From DATAQC01 sp046263055 (GTDB taxonomy: Bacteria; Actinomycetota; Acidimicrobiia; Acidimicrobiales; AC-14): 41,098 nt of DNA. The notes beneath the pieces are model-generated. The model was not told the DNA's origin. It saw only the letters and a program-made list of their open reading frames with translations, and did no database searches. This document shows, piece after piece, positions 35,908 through 41,098 of the stretch (position 1 is the stretch's first letter; every line of letters starts with the position of its first letter). The translations under genes were made by a program, and so were the position numbers. The stretch is from the NCBI GenBank assembly GCA_046263055.1, contig JBHELO010000151.1:1-41098 (forward strand), given 5' to 3'.

Positions 35908-36585
35908 ATGGGCGCCACAGGTGGCACAGGTCCCGGGACGGACAACCCTCTCATATCCGATCGGTGGGCTGAGCGTTTTCGAGCTCGGGTGGGCTGCGGC
36001 CGGCCGGCGCCGAGCGCCGTCTGGTACAACTCGCCCATCGCCCCGCCCTTCGAGCACGTGCTGGCGGCCGCCCGCGACCGGGCCCCCTGGGCCCTGGACT
36101 GCCTCTACCGCCACCTGGCCCCGCCGGTGGCCGGGTACCTCCGGCTGCGGGGGGCGGCCGAGCCCGAGGACATGACCAGCGACGTCTTCGTCAGGGTCTT
36201 CTCCCGGATCGGGGCCTTCGCCGGCGACGAGGCCGGGTTCCGGTCGTGGGTCTTCACCATCGCCCACCACCTGCTGGTGGACGAGGGCCGCAGGGACGGT
36301 CGGCGGCCCCGGCTGGTGGCCCTGGAGGCGGCCGCCGACGCCGGCGCGCCGGCCGACACCGCGGCCGACGCCCTCGGCCGAGTGGGCGAGGCCGGCCTCC
36401 ACCGCGTCCTCGACCTGCTCTCGCCCGACCAACGCGACGTGCTGCTCCTGCGGCTGGTGGCCGACCTGGCGGTGGAGGAGGTGGCGGTTGCCCTGGGCAA
36501 GACGCCCGGGGCGGTGAAGGCCCTCCAGCACCGGGGTCTGGCCGCCGTCCGGAGGACCCTCGCCATCGAGGCCGTATCCCTGTGA
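35908..36585 (+). CDS. ECF-type RNA polymerase sigma factor
   Basis: A 225-residue sigma-70 family protein of the ECF type. Region 2 lies at about 55-120 (ALDCLYRHLAPPVAGYLRLRGAAEPEDMTSDVFVRVFSRIGAF, then FRSWVFTIAHHLLVDEGRR). Region 4 lies at about 165-220 (LDLLSPDQRDVLLLRLVADLAVEEVAVALGKTPGAVKALQHRGLAAVRR). The N-terminal 40 residues are not conserved. The ATG at 35908 has no good ribosome binding site, and GTG 35989 in frame is an alternative. It overlaps the repeat-protein gene in GTGA, so that protein is probably its partner or anti-sigma factor. Confidence 0.9.
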   Translation: MGATGGTGPGTDNPLISDRWAERFRARVGCGRPAPSAVWYNSPIAPPFEHVLAAARDRAPWALDCLYRHLAPPVAGYLRLRGAAEPEDMTSDVFVRVFSRIGAFAGDEAGFRSWVFTIAHHLLVDEGRRDGRRPRLVALEAAADAGAPADTAADALGRVGEAGLHRVLDLLSPDQRDVLLLRLVADLAVEEVAVALGKTPGAVKALQHRGLAAVRRTLAIEAVSL

Positions 36586-37652
36586 CCGGGTTCGGCGTTG
36601 ACCCCCCCGACATGCGATCGACGAGCCTCGCCGACCACGAGGTCGACACCGTCCTGTCCGGACGGATCGACACCACCTCCGCCGACCTGGCGGCGCTGGC
36701 CGCCTTCGTCGCCGACCTACGGGCCATCGGCCGGGGCCCGGCGCCCCGACCCCGCCCCGACCTGGCCCGGCTGCTGGCCGGCGACGGCCACCGGTGGGCG
36801 CCGACCGTCGTCCCCGGCGGCCAGGGCCGGGCCCTGCCCCATGGTGCCCTGCCGCCCGCCGAGGAGGCCGCCGCGGGGGGCACCGGGCCATCACCGGGGG
36901 CCGCCGGCACCGTGCGCCCGGCGCGCCGGCGGGTGGCGGCGCGGGCCCTAACGATCGGGGTGGCGGCGTCGATTGCCCTGGCCGGGGCCGCCGCTGCCGG
37001 CGTCCTGCCCGCACCCGTGCAGTCCACGGTGGCGAGCGCGGTGAACGCGGTGACGCCCCTGAACCTCGACGCCCGGGGCCGGGCCGGCGCCTCCGGGCGG
37101 GGCGCGTCGGCCGCCGCCGGCGTGGACGCCGGTGCCGGCACCGCCGCCGACCTGGCCGCCTCGGCGTCGGCCAGCAGCCCCGGCGGCGCGCCGGTCCCCA
37201 TCATCAGGCTCGGGGGCACGTCGGTGGCCGACGTCCGGTCCCTCTCGGCGGGGGCCCTGGCCCGCCTGCCGCTGGCCGCCGTGCGCACCCTCCCGGCCGA
37301 CGTGCTCGCCCGCCTCCCGCTGTCGAGGCTGCGCACGCTTCCGGCCGACGTGCTGGCCCGCCTCCCACTGTCCAGCCTCCGCACCCTGCCGGCGGACGTG
37401 GTGAGTCAGCTGGGCGCCGACGTCCTCGCCCAGCTGCCGCCCGATGTGCTGCGCACGCTGCCGGGGGACGTGCTGGGCCGCCTCCCGCTGGCCACCCTGC
37501 GCACCCTGCCGGCCGAAGTGCTCGCCCGCGTGCCCGTGTCGGTGCTGGCCCAGCTCCCGCCCGACGTGCTGCGCACCCTGCCGGCCGACGTCACCGCCCG
37601 CCTCCCGGTGGACCTGCGGGCCAGCCTGGGCGTCTCCCTCGGCACCGGCTGA
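36582..37652 (+). CDS. Membrane protein with 16 exact octapeptide repeats, probable sigma-factor partner
   Basis: A 356-residue protein coupled by GTGA to the ECF sigma gene. Residues 1-115 form a soluble, Pro/Asp-rich part with an anti-sigma-like position. A single transmembrane helix follows (about 119-141), then an Ala/Gly-rich linker. Residues 217-344 are exactly 16 uninterrupted octads of the form xLxxLPxD (for example VLARLPLS alternating with RLRTLPAD), giving a 16-residue super-period. The repeats lie outside the membrane and end in a short tail. I do not recognise the repeat; it could be a stalk or a surface sensor domain. Anti-sigma function is inferred only from gene order and membrane topology. 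Confidence 0.8.
   Translation: MTGFGVDPPDMRSTSLADHEVDTVLSGRIDTTSADLAALAAFVADLRAIGRGPAPRPRPDLARLLAGDGHRWAPTVVPGGQGRALPHGALPPAEEAAAGGTGPSPGAAGTVRPARRRVAARALTIGVAASIALAGAAAAGVLPAPVQSTVASAVNAVTPLNLDARGRAGASGRGASAAAGVDAGAGTAADLAASASASSPGGAPVPIIRLGGTSVADVRSLSAGALARLPLAAVRTLPADVLARLPLSRLRTLPADVLARLPLSSLRTLPADVVSQLGADVLAQLPPDVLRTLPGDVLGRLPLATLRTLPAEVLARVPVSVLAQLPPDVLRTLPADVTARLPVDLRASLGVSLGTG
37230..37613 (+). repeat. 24-bp periodic DNA encoding 16 octapeptides
   Basis: The 384 bp code for 16 octads with no insertion or deletion. Units such as CGCACCCTGCCGGCCGACGT recur with small changes, and alternate units pair as a 48-bp super-repeat. This suggests amplification by recombination or slippage and then divergence. 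Confidence 0.85.
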
Positions 37653-37787
37653 GGGCCCGAACAACCACCTGCCCATGCCGGCGGCTGGGGGCCCGGCGGC
37701 GGGGAGCCGGGGATGCGCCTGTCGCTGTTCTGTCAACCCGGACGGCAGGGCCACCGGAGGGCGACGCGCCGGAATGCTCCCGGCCGC

Positions 37788-38921
37788 TCAGAGGATCGGG
37801 TGGCAGCCGCCGGTGGCCGGGTCCTCCACCCCGGCGGCGTCGGCCACCCGGGCGCACACCCGTTGGTAGACGATGCCGTTGGCCTGGGGGAAGGTCCACG
37901 GCGAGCTACCGGCCCACAGGGTGGGTGCCTGGCCTTCGTCGAAGGAGAAGCGCACCGACCAGGTGCCGGGACGGGCGCTGGTGTCGGGCGTGAACCCGCT
38001 GGTGGTGAAGTCCACCGAGAACGTCCCGTCGAGGAGCGGGTGGACGCCGGTGATGGCCACCGTCCTGGGGCCGGGGGGCACGGTGGCGGCGGGACCGGTG
38101 GTGGACGGGACGACCACGCTCACCGACACCGGCACGCTGACGGTGGTGGTGGACGGGGGGGCGGGCCGGGTCGTGGTTGGCACCGGGGCGGCGGCGACCG
38201 GCGGAGCGGTGGACGGGGTGGCCACCTGGGACAGGGCGGCGGGGTCGGGATGGTCGCGCAGGAACGCCAGGGCGTCGGAGTGGGCGGACAGGGCGCCGGC
38301 CACCGCATCGCCGCCCGCCGGGCGCCGGCCCTGCGCCTGGCGCAGCAACGCGCTGTCGGCCTTGGCCACCGCCACCGGGTCCTGGGACGCGATGGCGATG
38401 CGCAGCCGGTCGGTGGCCGATCGGGTGGCGCTGGCCGCCACCCCGCCGGCCCCGTGGTGGTGACCGACGAGGCTGGGCACGGCGAGGGCACCCACCACCA
38501 GCACGGCGGCCGCCACCGCCAGGCCGGCCACCAGCCAGCCCACCCGGTGCTGACTGTCGGGAGTGGCGCCCCGGGAGGCGCCGGGCGCGCGCCCGCCTGG
38601 CCGGGGCCCGGCCACCCTTCCTCGGCCACGGCCACGGCCACGAGCGGGGATCGGGCCGGGCCGGGGCAGGGCCCATGGGTCCTCCCCGTCGGGGGGACCT
38701 AAAGCGGCGAGCCCGCCGGAGGAGCTGGGCGCCGGCGCCGGCGCCGACACGGCCGGCGTCACCGCCCAGGGGTCGTCGGCGACCCGGGCGACCTCGGCGA
38801 CCCCGCTGGCCCGGCCGCCGGCTCGCAGGCGGACGGCCGCCACCCGCTCGTCGGGGGGCTCGACCTCCTCGGGGGCCAGGGCCCGCTGGAGGAGGGCCAA
38901 GAGGCGCTCGTCGTCAGCCAC
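37788..38921 (-). CDS. Probable membrane anti-sigma factor with extracytoplasmic domain
   Basis: A 377-residue protein downstream of the minus-strand ECF sigma gene, overlapping it by 8 nt. The N-terminus (VADDERLLALLQRALAPEEVEPPDERVAAVR) is a short helical domain like those of anti-sigma factors. A Pro/Arg/Gly-rich linker, a transmembrane helix (VGWLVAGLAVAAAVLVVGALAV) and a His-rich GHHHGAGG site follow. The extracytoplasmic part has a Thr/Pro/Val-rich stretch (TTTRPAPPSTTTVSVPVSVS) and a beta-rich C-terminal domain (about 285-377) ending VEDPATGGCHPIL. I do not recognise the C-terminal domain. The sigma/anti-sigma pairing is inferred from order and topology. Confidence 0.75.
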   Translation of the reverse strand: MADDERLLALLQRALAPEEVEPPDERVAAVRLRAGGRASGVAEVARVADDPWAVTPAVSAPAPAPSSSGGLAALGPPDGEDPWALPRPGPIPARGRGRGRGRVAGPRPGGRAPGASRGATPDSQHRVGWLVAGLAVAAAVLVVGALAVPSLVGHHHGAGGVAASATRSATDRLRIAIASQDPVAVAKADSALLRQAQGRRPAGGDAVAGALSAHSDALAFLRDHPDPAALSQVATPSTAPPVAAAPVPTTTRPAPPSTTTVSVPVSVSVVVPSTTGPAATVPPGPRTVAITGVHPLLDGTFSVDFTTSGFTPDTSARPGTWSVRFSFDEGQAPTLWAGSSPWTFPQANGIVYQRVCARVADAAGVEDPATGGCHPIL

Positions 38922-39492
38922 CGGTGGTGACCTTCTCCAGCGCCGCCCGCAGGCGGGACAGGGCACGGGACTGGGCCATGCGCACCGCCCCGGCGCGCTT
39001 GCCGACCACGGCGGCGACCTCCTCTGCGCACAACCCGCCGACCACGCGCAGCTCCAGGATCTCCTGGTCGTCGGGGCCCAGGGTGGCGAAGGCGGCCCGC
39101 ACCGCCGCCATCTCCTCGTCGAGGATCAGCCCGTCGACGCAGTCGTCCTCCACCCGCTCGCTGCCACCGGTCATCGGGTTGACCCGCCGGTCACGACGTT
39201 GGGCCTCCAGCACCACGTTGCGCAGGATGCCGAAGAGCCAGGCGGTGAACCCCCCGCCCGTCCAGTGGAAGTCGCCGATGCGGTGGTAGGCACGGGCGAA
39301 GGTCTCGCTCACCGCGTCGTCGGCGTCGGTGCCGCCCCACAGCCGCCGCCGGGCGTAGGCGAGCAGGCCGGCGTAGGACAGGCGGTACAACGTCTCCCAG
39401 GCGTCGGGATCGTCCGCCTGGGCCCGAGCCACCAGCGCCTGGACCTCAGCGGTGGACGGCCGCGACGGGGAAGGGCCCATCAAGCCGGTCAT
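38914..39492 (-). CDS. ECF-type RNA polymerase sigma factor
   Basis: A sigma-70 family protein of about 192 residues. Region 2 is LVARAQADDPDAWETLYRLSYAGLLAYARRRLWGGTDADDAVSETFARAYHRIGDF. Region 4 is FATLGPDDQEILELRVVGGLCAEEVAAVVGKRAGAVRMAQSRALSRLRAALE. The start is uncertain. I use ATG 39492, which leaves about 16 residues before region 2. ATG 39480 and GTG 39597 are in frame; the latter would add a Pro/Ala-rich extension without homology. It is transcribed with the membrane protein at 37788-38921. The pair is arranged convergently to the other ECF module, with 135 nt between them. Confidence 0.88.
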   Translation of the reverse strand: MTGLMGPSPSRPSTAEVQALVARAQADDPDAWETLYRLSYAGLLAYARRRLWGGTDADDAVSETFARAYHRIGDFHWTGGGFTAWLFGILRNVVLEAQRRDRRVNPMTGGSERVEDDCVDGLILDEEMAAVRAAFATLGPDDQEILELRVVGGLCAEEVAAVVGKRAGAVRMAQSRALSRLRAALEKVTTGG

Positions 39493-39660
39493 TCTGGCAC
39501 CCGGGGGCGCCGCCCCGGCGCGACCGAACGTCCCCGCCCCCGGGCGGGCATGCACCGGCGCCTCGCTCGGCGGGGGGAGCGGCGAGAGAAGGGTCACACC
39601 ACAGGCCTCACCGACTCATGACCCGGGGCCCGACGTCCGTCACACGGAGGCCGGGGCGAG

Positions 39661-39679
39661 GCCCCCCCACCGGAGGGGC
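39661..39679 (-). terminator. Hairpin terminator after the substrate-binding protein gene
   Basis: On the minus strand GCCCCTCC and GGGGGGGC form an 8-bp stem (one G-T pair) with a 3-nt loop, directly after the TAG stop. The T tract is absent. A terminator is probable but not proven. Confidence 0.4.
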
Positions 39680-40893
39680 TACCCGGTGAAAAGGCGGATC
39701 AGGTCGGCGCCGTTCACCCAGTCGCCGACCACGTCGGTGAAGCGCCCGCCGCCGTACTGCAGCAGGCGGACGTTGTTGTTGCACACCGCGCCGAGCAGGA
39801 AGACCTGCTGGCGGTCGCACGTGAAGGTGTGGCTCATGAAGCCGGGATGGTCCTTGGTGGTGCGCAGGGTGGCGGTGACCGACTCCGGCGTCAGTGGGCC
39901 CTTCACCTCGCCCAGCACCTCCCGCAGCGACATCACCTCGCTGAAGCCGGCCTGGGCCAGCACCGACGGCGGGTCCTTGGCCCCGAAGGCCTTGCGCTTG
40001 GCCAGGTACGTGGCCACGTCGGGGTCGGTGCCGTCGTAGGGCAGGAACCCGGAGGAGAAGTACACGCCGTCGGCCCCGCCGCCCGAGGCGTCGATCACGC
40101 TCTGCGCCGCGCAGGCACCCGGGAACAGCATCTTCGCCTTGATGGCGAGGGCCTTGCGGGCGGCCATGATGCGCGAGCACCCCTGGGCCGGGAACACAGC
40201 GACGATGGCGTCGGGGTTGGACCGGTTGATGGCGCTGAGGGCGGGGGTGAAGTCGGGCGTGTCCGCCTTCTCGGCCACCGCTCGCACGTCGGTGACGCCC
40301 TTCTTGGAGAGCACCGCCTTGGCCGCATCGATCGCGGTGCTCAACAGGCCGGGCAGGTCTATGTAGAGCACGGACACCTTCTTGGCGTGCAGCGTGTCGG
40401 TGACGTACTGGGCCTGGCCCAGGAGGTCGGCGGCCGCCCCACCGGTGAGCATGAAGCCGTCGCTGGCCGTCAGCTCGTCGCCCAGGGTGGGCGAGGCGCC
40501 CACGTACGGGATGCCGGCGGTGGCCAGCACCGGGATGGACGACGCCGCTCCCAGGTCGATCCCGCCCAGGACCGCCACCGGGTTGGCCTGGCGCACCTTG
40601 GTGGCGCAGGCCTGGGACGACTCCGGCGTGCCGTCGGTGGCGCAGGTCACCAGCCGGATGGGGTGGCCGCCCACCCCCCCCAGCTCGGCGTTGGCGTACG
40701 CCACCGCCGCCTCGGCGTCCGTGCGGACCTCCGGGAACGAGCCCACCGGGGCGTTCTCCTGGTTGACGAAGCCCACCACCACCGGCGAGCCCGACGCCTT
40801 GGTGCGGCTGGCCTTGGAGCCCCCTCCCGTACAGGCGACGGCCACCACCGCCACGGCGAGGAGGACGGCGAGGTGGCGAGTGGGTCCCGGCAT
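39679..40893 (-). CDS. Branched-chain amino acid-type ABC transporter substrate-binding lipoprotein
   Basis: A 404-residue lipoprotein of the Leu/Ile/Val-binding family. The signal peptide MPGPTRHLAVLLAVAVVAVAC ends in a lipobox with Cys21. The mature protein has VVVGFVNQENAPVGSFPEV, AAVAYANAELGGVGGHPIRLV, the ATDGTPESSQACATKVRQ loop, GIPYVGASPTLGDEL, and a second lobe with VSVLYIDLPGLLSTAIDAAK and PDAIVAVFPAQGC. Four conserved cysteines could form two disulfides. The ATG at 40893 follows GGAGG; an upstream in-frame ATG would spoil the lipoprotein signal. It is divergent from the permease gene at 40952, so the two form a transporter locus. The ligand is unknown. Confidence 0.9.
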   Translation of the reverse strand: MPGPTRHLAVLLAVAVVAVACTGGGSKASRTKASGSPVVVGFVNQENAPVGSFPEVRTDAEAAVAYANAELGGVGGHPIRLVTCATDGTPESSQACATKVRQANPVAVLGGIDLGAASSIPVLATAGIPYVGASPTLGDELTASDGFMLTGGAAADLLGQAQYVTDTLHAKKVSVLYIDLPGLLSTAIDAAKAVLSKKGVTDVRAVAEKADTPDFTPALSAINRSNPDAIVAVFPAQGCSRIMAARKALAIKAKMLFPGACAAQSVIDASGGGADGVYFSSGFLPYDGTDPDVATYLAKRKAFGAKDPPSVLAQAGFSEVMSLREVLGEVKGPLTPESVTATLRTTKDHPGFMSHTFTCDRQQVFLLGAVCNNNVRLLQYGGGRFTDVVGDWVNGADLIRLFTG

Positions 40894-40915
40894 GCTCCTC
40901 CAGGGCAGGTGCCCG

Positions 40916-40925
40916 TCGGTAGCCT
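40916..40925. promoter_or_regulatory. Overlapping divergent -10 boxes in the transporter locus
   Basis: On the plus strand TAGCCT at 40920-40925 matches TANNNT for the permease. On the minus strand TACCGA at 40916-40921 is a weaker match for the lipoprotein gene. The two hexamers share the TA step, echoing the cobO/cbiZ arrangement. Low confidence. Confidence 0.3.
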
Positions 40926-40951
40926 CCGACGGGCCGGAAAGGGAGACGAGC

Positions 40952-41098
40952 ATCAGACCCTACCTCGTGTTCGCGGTGCTCGGACTGGGCGCCGGGGCCG
41001 TGTACGCCGCCCTGGCCCTGGGGCTGGTGCTCGAGCACCGGGTGTCGGGCGTGGTCAACTTCGCCCACGGCGCGATGGCCGCCTACGCCACCTACGCC
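40952..41098 (+). CDS. livH: Branched-chain amino acid ABC transporter permease, start of gene (ATC start)
   Basis: The first 49 codons of a LivH-type permease are present; the rest runs off the right edge. It reads IRPYLVFAVLGLGAGAV, then a hydrophobic helix and LVLEHRVSGVVNFAHGAMAAYATYA. The NFAHGAM motif is the LivH signature. The likely start is ATC at 40952: GGAAAGGGAG at 40936-40945 lies 6 nt before it and homologues begin M-R-P at this point. No ATG, GTG or TTG is in frame nearby until GTG 40967, which would drop five residues. ATC starts are rare, so GTG 40967 or a sequence error remains possible. Confidence 0.8.
   Translation, partial: MRPYLVFAVLGLGAGAVYAALALGLVLEHRVSGVVNFAHGAMAAYATYA

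Noticed and set aside
35873..36175. Plus-strand frame starting ATGACCGTCATCG before the ECF sigma gene
   Set aside because: It runs out of frame with the sigma factor and shows no domain; its ATG lies in a repeated CCATGACATG motif.
37230..37613. 24-bp periodic region considered as a CRISPR or minisatellite
   Set aside because: Every unit is translated into a conserved octapeptide in a real gene without spacers.

Overview
The window is very GC-rich DNA (well over 70 percent by eye) with frequent GTG starts, almost no TAA stops and dense 4-nt stop/start overlaps. It has a SARP-type regulator, LAxTG/LSxTG-like surface proteins and several probable leaderless genes. Together these point to an actinomycete, plausibly Acidimicrobiia or a relative; the placement is inference. 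About half of the window is one cobalamin (vitamin B12) biosynthesis locus.

Layout. 1-4287 (minus): an AfsR/SARP-like ATPase-TPR regulator overlaps a phytoene-dehydrogenase-like flavoprotein that runs off the left edge. 4548-6260 (plus): a secreted protein with a C-terminal LAATG sorting signal. 6396-7361 (plus): YqgE and YjbQ family proteins. 7382-8080 (minus): a HAD hydrolase. 8136-16590 (minus): a B12-riboswitch-led operon, in transcription order cobI, cobM, cbiD, cobL (cbiE-cbiT), cbiG-cobJ fusion, a 2[4Fe-4S] ferredoxin, cobH, cbiX, cbtB, cbtA. Then cobB (minus), a TlpA-like thioredoxin (plus), two tandem CooC/MinD-like ATPases (minus) and cobO (minus). 21283-32479 (plus): a second B12-riboswitch operon, cbiZ, cobU, cobS, cbiB, cobC, cobQ, cobN and a chlI-chlD fusion. 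32707-41098: a HTH/coiled-coil protein, a repetitive cell-wall protein, two convergent ECF sigma factor modules (one partner carries 16 exact octapeptide repeats) and the divergent start of a branched-chain amino-acid-type ABC transporter.

How the genes work together. CbiX would insert cobalt early, into sirohydrochlorin. CobI, CobM, CbiD, CobL, CbiG-CobJ and CobH build the corrin ring. CobB and CobQ amidate it, CobO adenosylates it, CobC and CbiB make and attach the aminopropanol arm, and CobU and CobS assemble the nucleotide loop. CbiZ adds cobinamide salvage, and CbtAB is a probable cobalt importer. The locus also encodes an aerobic-type CobN plus ChlID chelatase, so two cobalt-insertion routes sit under B12 riboswitch control. 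I see no gene here for uroporphyrinogen III methyltransferase, precorrin-6A reductase (CobK/CbiJ) or CobT; these may lie elsewhere in the genome.

The most interesting unexplained elements are the unequal pair of CooC-like ATPases inside the B12 locus (only one keeps a Cys-x-Cys-Cys site), the operon-embedded ferredoxin, the 16-octad repeat protein beside an ECF sigma factor, the 14-bp direct repeats at the -35 position of the SARP gene, and back-to-back -10 boxes that share bases between cobO and the second B12 operon.
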